In this document: positions 15,752 through 24,623 of the stretch, piece by piece
Numbering within the stretch: position 1 is the stretch's first letter
Layout of the letters: each line of letters begins with the position of its first letter
Origin: Desulfobacca acetoxidans
GTDB taxonomy: Bacteria; Desulfobacterota; Desulfobaccia; Desulfobaccales; 0-14-0-80-60-11
Length of the DNA stretch: 50,104 nucleotides
NCBI GenBank assembly: GCA_020722205.1
Contig: DYLF01000001.1
Span: 53,488-103,591, forward strand
Direction of reading: 5' to 3'
Notes under the pieces: generated by a model
The model's database searches: none
Seen by the model: only the letters and a program-made list of their open reading frames with translations
What the model was told of the DNA's origin: nothing
Translations under genes and position numbers: made by a program

Positions 15752-17143
15752 ATGCCTGACAAACTCTGGCTCGGCCGCTTCGCCGCCCCCACCGACAAGC
15801 TGGTGGAGGACTTCACCAGTTCTCTTGATTTCGACCGGCGCCTGTATCGCCAGGACATCGCCGGCTCTCAAGCTCATGCCCGCATGTTGGCCAAGCAGGG
15901 CATTCTCAACCCTGAGGAGGCCGCCGCCATCGTCCAGGGTCTGGAAGAAATCCGGCAGGAAATCGAAGCGGACGAGTTCATCTTTGACTCGTCCCTGGAA
16001 GACATCCACATGGCCATCGAGGCCCGCCTCATTGAAAAGATCGGCGACACCGGCCGCAAGCTGCACACCGCCCGCAGCCGCAACGACCAGGTGGCCCTGG
16101 ACGTCCGTCTGTTTCTGGTGGCAGAAGTGGAGGGCCTGATCCAGGATCTGACCGAGTTGCGCCGGGCCGGAGCCAGATTGGCCCGCCGACACCTGAACGT
16201 CATCATGCCCGGCTACACACACCTGCAGCGGGCTCAGCCGGTGCTCCTGGCACACCACCTGTTGGCTTACGATGAAATGTGGCGTCGGGACCAAGCCCGA
16301 CTGGCCGACAGCCTGCCCCGGCTCATGGTGTCTCCCCTCGGGGCCGCCGCCCTGGCCGGCACCACTTTCCCCATCGACCCCGAATTCACTGCGGCGCAGC
16401 TGGGCTTCCCCACCGTTTTCCGGAACAGTCTGGACGCCGTCAGCGACCGCGACTTCATCCTGGAATTCTTAGCCCACGCCGCCCTGATCATGGTGCACCT
16501 GAGCCGCCTTTCCGAAGAACTGATCCTCTGGTCCACTTCGGAGTTTGCATTTGTGGAACTCCCTGACGCTTACGCCACCGGCTCTTCTATCATGCCACAG
16601 AAGAAAAACCCTGACGTCCCTGAGCTTATCCGGGGCAAGTGCGGCCGGGTCACCGGCCATCTCATGAGCCTGCTGATGACTGTCAAGGGCCTGCCCTTAG
16701 CCTATAATCGAGACCTGCAGGAAGATAAAGAACCTCTTTTCGACACCGTCGATACCGTGCGGGCCTCCGTCAAGCTAATGGCCGGCTTGCTCGGGGCGCT
16801 GACCATCCGACCGGCGCGCCTCACTGCCGCCGTGCACGGAGGCTACCTCTCCGCCACCGACATGGCCGATTACCTGGTGCGAAAGTCTGTTCCCTTTCGC
16901 ACCGCCCATGAACAGGTGGGGCGTACCGTGCGCTACGCCGAGTTCCAGGGCAAGGAACTGTGGGAGCTATCCCTCCCGGAAATCCAACGCTTCGCCCCTC
17001 AGGCCGGACCGGATCTGTACGATTGGCTCCGACCTGAAAACGTCGTGGCCCGACGTACTTCTCCCGGGGGCACTGCCCCCACCAGGGTGGCGGAAGCCTT
17101 GCGCCTGGTGGAACAAGAACTGATTCTGACCGAAGAAGATTAA
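15752..17143 (+). CDS. argH: Argininosuccinate lyase
   Basis: ArgH cleaves argininosuccinate to arginine and fumarate, the last step of arginine synthesis. The 463-residue length is typical. Diagnostic motifs are the N-terminal KLWLGRF, LHTARSRNDQVALDVR, PGYTHLQRAQP and the fumarase/aspartase signature GSSIMPQKKNPDVPELIRG. I start at ATG 15752 because MPDKLWLGRF matches the family; an in-frame ATG at 15686 would add 22 residues encoded by a heptamer-like spacer. It opens a long plus-strand cluster whose later members are lysine genes, an arrangement also seen in Geobacter-like relatives. Confidence 0.93.
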   Translation: MPDKLWLGRFAAPTDKLVEDFTSSLDFDRRLYRQDIAGSQAHARMLAKQGILNPEEAAAIVQGLEEIRQEIEADEFIFDSSLEDIHMAIEARLIEKIGDTGRKLHTARSRNDQVALDVRLFLVAEVEGLIQDLTELRRAGARLARRHLNVIMPGYTHLQRAQPVLLAHHLLAYDEMWRRDQARLADSLPRLMVSPLGAAALAGTTFPIDPEFTAAQLGFPTVFRNSLDAVSDRDFILEFLAHAALIMVHLSRLSEELILWSTSEFAFVELPDAYATGSSIMPQKKNPDVPELIRGKCGRVTGHLMSLLMTVKGLPLAYNRDLQEDKEPLFDTVDTVRASVKLMAGLLGALTIRPARLTAAVHGGYLSATDMADYLVRKSVPFRTAHEQVGRTVRYAEFQGKELWELSLPEIQRFAPQAGPDLYDWLRPENVVARRTSPGGTAPTRVAEALRLVEQELILTEED

Positions 17144-17153
17144 GGAGATGATG

Positions 17154-17462
17154 ATGGGCAACTCCCCCGACACACCACTTCCCCGCAAACGCATCGTCGT
17201 TCGCTTGCTTTACACCATCCTATTTGCCATCATCCTGGATGTGGCCAAAATGATCATCCAACTTATCACCCTCTTCCAATTCATCTATCTGTTGATTGCC
17301 AAACAATACAGCGAACCGGCGAGAAAGTTCGCCAACCGCCTGTCTGCCTATACTTACCGGGTGATGCGCTACATGACCTTGAACGATAATCTTCGTCCCT
17401 TTCCTTTTCAGGAATTCCCCCCGGAGATGGAACCGCCGGTGGAGAAAGCGAGCTTTGAGTGA
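17154..17462 (+). CDS. DUF4389 family membrane protein
   Basis: A small protein (about 102 residues) with one hydrophobic segment, LLYTILFAIILDVAKMIIQ, continuing into ITLFQFIYLLI, a hairpin-like membrane anchor. The pattern, including FANRLSAYTYRVMRYMTL and a proline-rich end, matches DUF4389 proteins; no function is known. Three consecutive ATG codons follow the argH stop (17148, 17151, 17154); GGAG at 17144-17147 abuts the first and is best spaced for the third. The 3' end overlaps the next gene's GTG start, so translation is coupled. Confidence 0.75.
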   Translation: MGNSPDTPLPRKRIVVRLLYTILFAIILDVAKMIIQLITLFQFIYLLIAKQYSEPARKFANRLSAYTYRVMRYMTLNDNLRPFPFQEFPPEMEPPVEKASFE

Positions 17463-18499
17463 AGCTGGTCAAACTCTTAACTCTGGCGCTGTTTCTTATC
17501 TCCTGCGGTAAGAAGATGGCTCCTGTCTCGCCGGACGCGGTGCTGCCGGCGGCGGTGCGCCAATTTCAGGTCGCCCAGGAAGGCCCCGCCCTGATGGTGA
17601 GCTGGCTCTTGCCGCAAGAAAACCTTTTAGGCCAGCCCCTTTCTCAGATTAGCGGTTGCCTTCTATATCGAGCCGAAGTCCCGGGTGTGGTTGCTCAAAA
17701 AGGTTGCCTCCCGGAATTTCATCTGTTGGCCGACATCGATCTGGCCTATCCCCGGCAAGGGAAAGTCGAGGGGGAAAAGGTAAGTTACCGCGACAGCAAT
17801 CTCTTGCCAACGCACCGCTATTTTTATCGGGTGGCGGCGTACTACGATCCTGCCTATCCGGGTGCTTGGTCGCCAGTCCAAAGCCATGCCTGGGCTTCTC
17901 TGCCCCAAGCCCCTGGGGCCCTCGACGGCCAAGCCGGCGACAAAGCGGCTTATTTGTCCTGGCCCATCGTTTCCCTCCTCCAAAATGGCCAACCGGCCCG
18001 AGACATCGCCGGTTACCACCTGTACCGCCGCAGTCCACAGGAAGATTGGCGCCTCCTCACCCCTGAGCCCATAAGGAACCCCCCCTATGAGGATCTGGCG
18101 CTGACCAATGACGTCCCCTATACCTATCGGGTGCGGGCCGTGCGGCGCCTGGGGCCGGACCTGCTGGCAAGCCTTGATTCCCCCCCCTGCACTGTCGCCC
18201 CGGTGGACCTCACCCCGCCGCCTCCGCCTCTTAACCTGGTGGCCGTGCCCACCGTCAAAGGCGTGGAACTGCGCTGGGAACCCAACCCGGCCCCCGACCT
18301 GGCTGGTTACTTGGTCTATCGACGACCCACGGGCGCTCCCCAATTTGCTCTGCTAACCCCGGAACTTTTAAAGAATCCTTACTTTGTAGATTCCCAAGTT
18401 GCCAAAGGACAAAGTTACCATTATTATGTCACCGCGGTGGACAACGCCAAACGCCCCAATGAAAGCCCCCCCTCGGAGGAGATTGAAGTAACTTTTTAG
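17459..18499 (+). CDS. Lipoprotein with fibronectin type III-like domains
   Basis: A 346-residue predicted lipoprotein. The signal peptide KLVKLLTLALFLISCGKK contains a lipobox (LISC), so Cys 16 should be lipidated; the following Gly-Lys-Lys gives no Asp-type inner-membrane retention signal, so the outer membrane is likely. Three Ig/fibronectin III-like modules follow, each with a G-Y/C-x-L/V-Y-R motif (GCLLYRA, GYHLYRR, GYLVYRR) and YFYRVAAY, YTYRVRAV or YHYYVTAV in the next strand. The gene starts with GTG inside the preceding stop (GTGA). Neighbouring lysine genes do not explain it; similar lipoproteins occur beside lysA in related bacteria. Confidence 0.8.
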   Translation: MKLVKLLTLALFLISCGKKMAPVSPDAVLPAAVRQFQVAQEGPALMVSWLLPQENLLGQPLSQISGCLLYRAEVPGVVAQKGCLPEFHLLADIDLAYPRQGKVEGEKVSYRDSNLLPTHRYFYRVAAYYDPAYPGAWSPVQSHAWASLPQAPGALDGQAGDKAAYLSWPIVSLLQNGQPARDIAGYHLYRRSPQEDWRLLTPEPIRNPPYEDLALTNDVPYTYRVRAVRRLGPDLLASLDSPPCTVAPVDLTPPPPPLNLVAVPTVKGVELRWEPNPAPDLAGYLVYRRPTGAPQFALLTPELLKNPYFVDSQVAKGQSYHYYVTAVDNAKRPNESPPSEEIEVTF

Positions 18500-18517
18500 T
18501 AAAGATTGAGGTTGGCT

Positions 18518-19705
18518 ATGAATATGAAGGAACGAAGCCCGTTCTGTCCAGGTAGTCCTGTCCCTGTTGAACTTTTTGTAGGAAGAGAAAATAAAATTGA
18601 AGATATTATGAACTATATCAATAATACTATACAAGGAAAACAAGAAAATATTTTTTTAATAGGAAGCCGAGGCATTGGCAAGAGCTCCTTGGCCTCCTTC
18701 TTGCGTTATTATGTAAGCTCAGAAATGAATATGGTCGGGATTCATGTCTTCTTGGGAAGGGTTTTCAACCTAGAAGAGATGGTTAGACATATCTTTGAAA
18801 AATTCTTAAAAGAAACTAAAGGTCAGACCTGGTTCAACAATATTAAGTCATTTTTTGGAAAATATATTAAACAACTAGGGTTGTTTGGCGTTAGCCTTAC
18901 CTTTGCTCCCCCCTCTGAAGACTTAAAAGAGTTAGTACGAAAATTTCCAGAAGTCCTTAATAATTTATTAATGGAAATAAAAAAAGAAAAAAAAGGCTTG
19001 TTTATCGCTCTGGATGACATTAATAGTTTAGCAGGCAAGAGCGAATTTGCCGACTGGTATAAGAGTTTTGTGGACGAAGTGGCTACACACTACGATAATT
19101 TTCCTGTTTTTATTATGTTAATAGGAATACCAGAAAAAAGGGACGTTCTTTCCGAGCTGCAACCTTCGCTTATGCGTATCTTCAGGCCTGTGGAAATCGA
19201 TAGACTTTCTGATGAAGAAGTAGAACAATTTATTATTAAAGCATTTGAAAGTGTAGATATAGAAGTAAGTCCTGAGGGAAAAGATATAATGGTGAGATAC
19301 TCAAGTGGTCTGCCTTTGCTGATGCATGAAATTGGAGATGCAGTTTTTTGGATCGACACCGACGGCATTATTGATGTTTATGACGCTATGGCCGGAGTAT
19401 TTAATGCGGCTGAGAATGTGGGAGAGAAATATCTCGACCCCAAAGTTTATCGGGCTATCAGGAGCGATCGTTACATTTCCATACTAAGAAAATTGGGAGA
19501 GGATCATATACCACAAAACTTTAAAAAGAAAGATATGGAGGTTCGGCTTACAGAAAATGAAAAGAGGGTATTTCATAATTTCTTGCGAAGAATGAGAGAA
19601 TTAGGAGTAATAGAAACAACATCAAAGAGAGGGTCTTATCGCTTTGTTAATGAAATATACCCAGTTTATATTTTTCTTGAAAGCGGCAGTTCAAAGAAAA
19701 AGTAG
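18518..19705 (+). CDS. AT-rich AAA ATPase with C-terminal winged helix
   Basis: A 395-residue P-loop ATPase like the AAA_16/archaeal-type (ORC/CDC6-like) group. LFVGRENKIEDIM precedes Walker A GSRGIGKSS (about residues 49-57), and GLFIALDDINS is Walker B (about 165). The C-terminal ~80 residues, with LTENEKRVFHNFLRRM, look like a winged helix. The gene differs sharply from its surroundings: two 60-base lines counted by hand have 27 and 38% GC against 67% in a line of lysA, and codons are A/T-ending. It sits between the lipoprotein and lysA inside an otherwise continuous biosynthetic cluster, so horizontal gain is likely. Function unknown; a defence or regulatory role is possible. GAGG precedes ATG 18518. 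Confidence 0.8.
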   Translation: MNMKERSPFCPGSPVPVELFVGRENKIEDIMNYINNTIQGKQENIFLIGSRGIGKSSLASFLRYYVSSEMNMVGIHVFLGRVFNLEEMVRHIFEKFLKETKGQTWFNNIKSFFGKYIKQLGLFGVSLTFAPPSEDLKELVRKFPEVLNNLLMEIKKEKKGLFIALDDINSLAGKSEFADWYKSFVDEVATHYDNFPVFIMLIGIPEKRDVLSELQPSLMRIFRPVEIDRLSDEEVEQFIIKAFESVDIEVSPEGKDIMVRYSSGLPLLMHEIGDAVFWIDTDGIIDVYDAMAGVFNAAENVGEKYLDPKVYRAIRSDRYISILRKLGEDHIPQNFKKKDMEVRLTENEKRVFHNFLRRMRELGVIETTSKRGSYRFVNEIYPVYIFLESGSSKKK

Positions 19706-19717
19706 GGATCAGGTAAA

Positions 19718-20983
19718 ATGCATCATTTCTATTACATAAATCGCGAACTTTACTGCGAAAACGTCCCTCTAGCTCGTATTGCCGCCCAAGTGGGCACGCC
19801 TTTTTACCTGTACAGCCATGCCACCCTGAGCCGTCATTTCCGCACGTTTACCGCGGCTTTTGAGGGCTTCTCACACCTCGTCTGTTTCGCCGTCAAAGCC
19901 AACGGCAATTTGGCCATCCTCCGCCTCTTTGCCCAGTTGGGCGGCGGGGCGGATATCGTCTCCGGCGGCGAATTATACCGGGCCCTCAAGGCCGGCGTAG
20001 AACCAAAAAAAGTGGTGTACTCTGGCGTGGGTAAAAAACCGGCCGAAATCCGCTTCGCCCTTAAGACCGGCATCCTCATGTTCAATATCGAGTCCTCCCA
20101 GGAGCTGGCGGCCATCTCCCGGATCGCCGGACGGCTGAAAACCAAGGCCCCCATTGCCTTGCGCATCAACCCGAACATCGACCCCAAGACCCACCCTTAT
20201 ATTTCCACCGGCCTGAAGAAAAACAAGTTCGGCATCAATATCGACCAGGCCCTCCAGGATTATCGCCGCGCCGTCACCCTGCCCCATCTGGAAGTTGTGG
20301 GCGTGGCCTGTCATATCGGTTCCCAAATTACCGAGTTGGCACCATTTCTGGAGGCTGTGGCGCGCCTCAAGGACCTCATCCGCCAACTGGAACGGGAAGG
20401 CATCCACATCCGTTACCTGGACCTGGGAGGTGGGCTGGGCATCACCTATGATCAGGAAAGACCGCCTCATCCCCAGGAATACGGGGCGGCTCTCCGCAAG
20501 GCACTGGAAGGCCTGAAGATCACCCTGATCCTGGAGCCCGGCCGGGTGTTGGCCGGAAATGCCGGCATCCTGGTGACCCGGGTACTCTATACCAAAGACA
20601 CTGAGGATAAGCACTTCATCATAGTGGACGCCGGCATGAACGATCTGGCCCGCCCCAGTCTTTACGGTTCTTATCACGGCATCTGGCCGGTGGTCAAAAA
20701 AGACTGTCCCACCATTACGGCCTCTCTGGTGGGACCGATATGTGAATCCGGCGATTTCCTGGCTAAAAACCGCAAAATGCCGGCGTTTCAACCCCAAGAC
20801 CTAGTGGCGGTGATGAGCTCCGGGGCCTACGGCTTTTCTATGAGCTCCAATTATAATGCCCGACCCCGGGTGGCAGAAATTCTAGTGAAAGACAATGATT
20901 TTTATGTTATCAGAAAGCGCGAGACTTACCGCCACTTAATCCGGGGGGAGTCGATACCTGACTTTTTGCGGAATTCACCCTGA
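19718..20983 (+). CDS. lysA: Diaminopimelate decarboxylase
   Basis: LysA decarboxylates meso-diaminopimelate to lysine using pyridoxal phosphate. The 421-residue protein has the PLP lysine in VCFAVKANGNLAIL, the HIGSQITE motif, the glycine-rich LDLGGGLGI, LEPGRVLAG and GPICESGDFLA with the active-site cysteine of the partner subunit. The ATG at 19718 is preceded by AGG. The stop overlaps the dapF start (TGATG), so the two are translated together. It follows the foreign-looking ATPase gene by 12 bases. Confidence 0.95.
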   Translation: MHHFYYINRELYCENVPLARIAAQVGTPFYLYSHATLSRHFRTFTAAFEGFSHLVCFAVKANGNLAILRLFAQLGGGADIVSGGELYRALKAGVEPKKVVYSGVGKKPAEIRFALKTGILMFNIESSQELAAISRIAGRLKTKAPIALRINPNIDPKTHPYISTGLKKNKFGINIDQALQDYRRAVTLPHLEVVGVACHIGSQITELAPFLEAVARLKDLIRQLEREGIHIRYLDLGGGLGITYDQERPPHPQEYGAALRKALEGLKITLILEPGRVLAGNAGILVTRVLYTKDTEDKHFIIVDAGMNDLARPSLYGSYHGIWPVVKKDCPTITASLVGPICESGDFLAKNRKMPAFQPQDLVAVMSSGAYGFSMSSNYNARPRVAEILVKDNDFYVIRKRETYRHLIRGESIPDFLRNSP

Positions 20984-21825
20984 TGGCCAATACCATCGAA
21001 AAACGTCGTCTGCCCTTTTATAAGATGCACGGTGGCGGAAACGATTTTGTCCTGATCGACCATCGCCGACGCTGCATCCCGGAGGCCGAACAGCCTCGGT
21101 TTGCTCGACGGGTATGCGCAGCCAAGGTGGGGGTAGGCGCGGATGGTCTGATTTTGTTGGAAGACTCCGACCAGGCTGACATCCGCTGGCGCTTCTATAA
21201 TGCCGACGGCTCAGAACCCGAAATGTGCGGCAACGGGGCGCGCTGTGCCGCCCGCTTCGCAGTACTGCACCACCTGACGGGCGCCTCGCTGACCCTGGAA
21301 ACCCTGGCGGGCCTTATCAAGGCCGAAGTTCAAGACCGCCAGGTGAGGGTCTCCATGACCGGTGTAGGCCAGATAAACCTTCATCTGGAGATTCCTCTAA
21401 GTGATCAGACACTACATGGGCATTTCCTGAAGGTGGGGGTGCCGCATGTCGCAGTGCCGGTGGAGCAACTGGAAAACGTGCCGGTGGTTCGCTGGGGGCG
21501 CGAAGTGCGGTTTCACCCCTTGTTCCAACCAGCCGGCACCAATGTCAATTTCATCCGGGCCATAAGCGACCATGCCCTGGAAATTCGCACTTATGAGCGC
21601 GGGGTGGAAGATGAAACCTTGGCCTGCGGCACCGGCGCGGTGGCTTCGGCGCTCATCGCCGCTTCGCTGGGGAAAGCCTCCTCCCCAGTGCTGGTTCATA
21701 CCCGAGGAGGCGAAATCCTTACCGTGTCCTTTCAAGGTCACGGCGACGCTCTGCGCGATGTTTACTTGGAAGGCGAAGCCCTGGTGGTTTATGAGGGCGA
21801 ATTATGGCTGGATGAGTTGAAATAG
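20983..21825 (+). CDS. dapF: Diaminopimelate epimerase
   Basis: DapF interconverts LL- and meso-diaminopimelate, supplying the lysA substrate and the peptidoglycan cross-linker. The 280-residue sequence contains MHGGGNDFVLID, GVGADGLILLE, the first catalytic cysteine in NADGSEPEMCGNGARC and the second in ETLACGTGAVASAL. It overlaps lysA by one base and is followed about 110 bases later by dapA. Confidence 0.95.
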   Translation: MANTIEKRRLPFYKMHGGGNDFVLIDHRRRCIPEAEQPRFARRVCAAKVGVGADGLILLEDSDQADIRWRFYNADGSEPEMCGNGARCAARFAVLHHLTGASLTLETLAGLIKAEVQDRQVRVSMTGVGQINLHLEIPLSDQTLHGHFLKVGVPHVAVPVEQLENVPVVRWGREVRFHPLFQPAGTNVNFIRAISDHALEIRTYERGVEDETLACGTGAVASALIAASLGKASSPVLVHTRGGEILTVSFQGHGDALRDVYLEGEALVVYEGELWLDELK

Positions 21826-21932
21826 TGTTTGCTTCTGATACAGCAGATGCGACCCTAAGAGAAACCCGATGACCAAGCAAAGGTCCTTCAACAATTCACG
21901 GCTCACCATTTTCTTAGTAAGGAGGGAGTCCC

Positions 21933-22805
21933 ATGTTACAAGGAGCAATCACGGCCATTGTTACTCCCTTTCGGAATGGCCAACTTGATGAGGAAGCCTA
22001 CCGGCAGCTCATCGAGTTCCAGGTTCAGGGAGGCATTCATGGCATCGTGCCCTGCGGCACCACCGGCGAATCCGCCACCCTCTCCCATGCGGAGCACAAA
22101 AGGGTGGTGGAAATCTGCCTTGACCAAGTGAAAAAACGGGTCCCGGTGGTGGCCGGCACAGGATCCAACAACACCGCCGAGGCCCTGGAACTGACCCAAC
22201 ATGCCGAAGCGGCCGGGGCCGATTACGCCCTGATGATCACTCCTTACTACAACAAACCCACGCAGGAGGGCCTTTACCAGCATTTTAAGACCATTGCCCA
22301 AAAGACCCGCATCCCCATTGTGGTTTATAACGTCCCCAGCCGCACCAGCGTCAATCTGCTGCCTGAGACGGTGGCCCGCCTTATGGAGTTCCCCAACATC
22401 GTGGGCATCAAGGAGGCCACCGGAGATTTAAAGCAGTGCGCCAAGATCGTGGCCCTCTGTGGCGACCGCATCGTCATGCTGTCCGGCGATGACTTCACCG
22501 TGTTGCCTCTCTTGGCCATCGGCGGCAAAGGGGTGATTTCCGTCGTCTCCAATGTGGTGCCGGGCGACATGGCCGGTCTGTGCAACGCCTTTTTCAAAGG
22601 GGATTTGAACACGGCGCGGAAACTTCACTATCAGATGTGGCCCTTGATGGAAGCCATGTTCTATGAAACCAACCCGACCCCGGCCAAAACCGCCCTCAAA
22701 ATCATGGGGAAAATCAGCGGGGAGGTGCGGCAGCCACTCTGCCCCCTGTCCGCCGCCAATGAAGAAAAACTGCGCCAGGTCTTACACAAGTATGGCTTAA
22801 TTTGA
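21933..22805 (+). CDS. dapA: 4-hydroxy-tetrahydrodipicolinate synthase
   Basis: DapA condenses pyruvate with aspartate semialdehyde, the first committed step to diaminopimelate. The 290-residue sequence has GAITAIVTPF at its N-terminus, VPCGTTGESATLS, MITPYYNKPTQEG with the catalytic tyrosine, and NIVGIKEATGDL with the Schiff-base lysine. AAGGAGGGAG precedes the ATG, the strongest ribosome site of this cluster. Confidence 0.95.
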   Translation: MLQGAITAIVTPFRNGQLDEEAYRQLIEFQVQGGIHGIVPCGTTGESATLSHAEHKRVVEICLDQVKKRVPVVAGTGSNNTAEALELTQHAEAAGADYALMITPYYNKPTQEGLYQHFKTIAQKTRIPIVVYNVPSRTSVNLLPETVARLMEFPNIVGIKEATGDLKQCAKIVALCGDRIVMLSGDDFTVLPLLAIGGKGVISVVSNVVPGDMAGLCNAFFKGDLNTARKLHYQMWPLMEAMFYETNPTPAKTALKIMGKISGEVRQPLCPLSAANEEKLRQVLHKYGLI

Positions 22806-22810
22806 GGGGC

Positions 22811-22845
22811 CTGATCAACCTGATTACTTTCCACTGATGACTGAT
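22811..22845. repeat. Heptamer-register array, CACTGAT type
   Basis: Units CTGATCA, ACCTGAT, TACTTTC, CACTGAT and GACTGAT follow each other in 7-base register between dapA and dapB. The last two are the clearest pair. Confidence 0.55.
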
Positions 22846-22873
22846 CACCGGCCTCTGGCATAAGGGGGTTTTT

Positions 22874-23677
22874 ATGGTCAAGGCAATCGTCTCCGGCGCC
22901 GCCGGGCGTATGGGGGGCCGCATCATCCATATGATGGCGGCGGCTGAGGGCATCAGACTGGCCGGGGCCCTGGAGCGCCCGGATCATCCAACGGTGGGTA
23001 AAGATGTCGGCGAGGTGGTGGGCCTGCCCCTCATGGGTCTTAAAGTGAGCGGCTCCTTGGCCGAAGTCCTGCCTCAGGGGGAGGTCCTTATTGAGTTCAC
23101 TCACCCCGAACCCACCATGGCTCACCTCAAGGAAGCCGCTGCCGCCGGCAAGGCCGTGGTCATCGGTACCACGGGCCTGTCTGCCACCCAAGTGGCCGAC
23201 CTTACCAAACTGGCGGCAAAAACCCGGGTGGTCTTCGCCCCCAACATGAGCGTCGGGGTCAACCTGATGTTCAAGGTGGTGACAGACATCGCCAAGGTGC
23301 TCTCGGAAGGCTATGATATCGAAATTGTCGAAGCCCATCACCGCTTGAAAAAGGATGCCCCCAGCGGCACCGCCCTCAAACTGGCCCAGGTCATCGCCCA
23401 GGGCTTGGGCCGCGACCTGGAAAAAGTCGGGGTCTATGCCCGCCGTGGCCTCATCGGCGAGCGCAGCAAAGAAGAAATCGGCCTCCAGACCATACGGGCC
23501 GGCGATATCGTCGGGGAGCACACGGTAATCTTCGGCGGCATCGGCGAGCGATTGGAGATCATCCATCGGGCCCACAGCCGCGACAATTTCGCCAAGGGGG
23601 CGGTGCGGGCTGCCCAATGGGTGGTCAGCCAACCCCCTGGACTCTATGACATGCAGGATGTCCTGGGACTGAAGTAG
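22874..23677 (+). CDS. dapB: 4-hydroxy-tetrahydrodipicolinate reductase
   Basis: DapB reduces the DapA product to tetrahydrodipicolinate with NAD(P)H. The N-terminal VSGAAGRMGGRII is the dinucleotide-binding loop, VVIGTTGLS and FAPNMSVGVNLMF line the active site, and VEAHHRLKKDAPSGTAL carries the catalytic histidine and lysine. The length of 267 residues is normal. It lies between dapA and a FAH-family gene. Confidence 0.95.
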   Translation: MVKAIVSGAAGRMGGRIIHMMAAAEGIRLAGALERPDHPTVGKDVGEVVGLPLMGLKVSGSLAEVLPQGEVLIEFTHPEPTMAHLKEAAAAGKAVVIGTTGLSATQVADLTKLAAKTRVVFAPNMSVGVNLMFKVVTDIAKVLSEGYDIEIVEAHHRLKKDAPSGTALKLAQVIAQGLGRDLEKVGVYARRGLIGERSKEEIGLQTIRAGDIVGEHTVIFGGIGERLEIIHRAHSRDNFAKGAVRAAQWVVSQPPGLYDMQDVLGLK

Positions 23678-23754
23678 TTTCTGGCTGTGGTCTTAGACTC
23701 CGTCTCGAAAACTATCATTTAACCTGAAATCCTATCGCTCGTTGCCGCTAAATC

Positions 23755-24519
23755 ATGCGCATCGTCCGCTTTTCCAAAGATGGTTTGGCAAACTATGGGA
23801 TACTTGCCGAAGAGATGGTGTTCCCCCTCCGTGCCTTGCCTTTCGAGAAGATCATTAAAGATGAACCGGCCCTGGCCCTGTCCACCGTGAAGCTCCTGGC
23901 CCCCTGCGAACCCACCAAGATCGTCGCTCTGGGGCTCAATTACCGGGATCATGCCCTGGAATTCGGCCGGCCGGTGCCGGATGAGCCTCTGATCTTTCTG
24001 AAGCCCGCCAGCGCGGTGATCGGGCCGGAGGCGGAGATCGTTTATCCCCGCATGTCACGCCGGGTGGATTATGAAGCCGAACTGGCCGTGGTCATCGGCC
24101 GGCCGGCGAAAAATGTCCGCGCCGCCGACGCCAAACACTATATCCTGGGTTATACCGCCACCAACGACGTCACCGCCCGGGACTTACAAAAAAAAGACGG
24201 CCAGTTCACCCGCGCCAAGGGCTTCGATACGTTCGCCCCTCTGGGCCCTTGGATTGAGACCGAAATCGCCGATCCGGATAACCTGGATCTCCAGTGCTTA
24301 GTAAACGGCGAGATGCGCCAAAATTCCAATACCAGAAACCAGGTCTTCGGCGTCTTTGACCTGGTGGCGTTTATTTCCCAAATCATGACCCTGCTGCCGG
24401 GGGATGTCATCGCCACCGGCACCCCAAGCGGCATCGGTCCACTGCGCCCCGGTGATGTGGTCGAAGTGCGCCTGGAAGGTATCGGCCGGTTGCGCAACCG
24501 GGTGGTGGCGGAGCAATAG
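23755..24519 (+). CDS. Fumarylacetoacetate hydrolase family protein
   Basis: A 254-residue FAH-fold protein, a short N-terminal domain followed by the catalytic domain from about residue 60 (ALGLNYRDHALEFG). The metal-binding acidic residues are in RRVDYEAELAVVIG, and YTATNDVTARDLQ, GFDTFAPLGPW and ATGTPSGIGPLRPGD are family signatures. FAHD1-like members act as acylpyruvases or oxaloacetate decarboxylases; the exact substrate is not readable from sequence. It is embedded between dapB and dapL. No clear ribosome site precedes the ATG. Confidence 0.9.
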   Translation: MRIVRFSKDGLANYGILAEEMVFPLRALPFEKIIKDEPALALSTVKLLAPCEPTKIVALGLNYRDHALEFGRPVPDEPLIFLKPASAVIGPEAEIVYPRMSRRVDYEAELAVVIGRPAKNVRAADAKHYILGYTATNDVTARDLQKKDGQFTRAKGFDTFAPLGPWIETEIADPDNLDLQCLVNGEMRQNSNTRNQVFGVFDLVAFISQIMTLLPGDVIATGTPSGIGPLRPGDVVEVRLEGIGRLRNRVVAEQ

Positions 24520-24623
24520 ATTGATAAGCCGAATGGCCACTGGCCTGTCTTGCTCAACTTGGTGATGATTTGGCCTACTGGCTGCTTGGCGGTTTTTCCT
24601 GACATGTGATAGGGGAGTGCCTC

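Noticed and set aside
22661-23632. 323-codon open frame antisense to dapA/dapB
   Set aside because: It is the mirror of two unmistakable genes. Long antisense frames are expected in GC-rich coding DNA and the translation has no recognisable domain.
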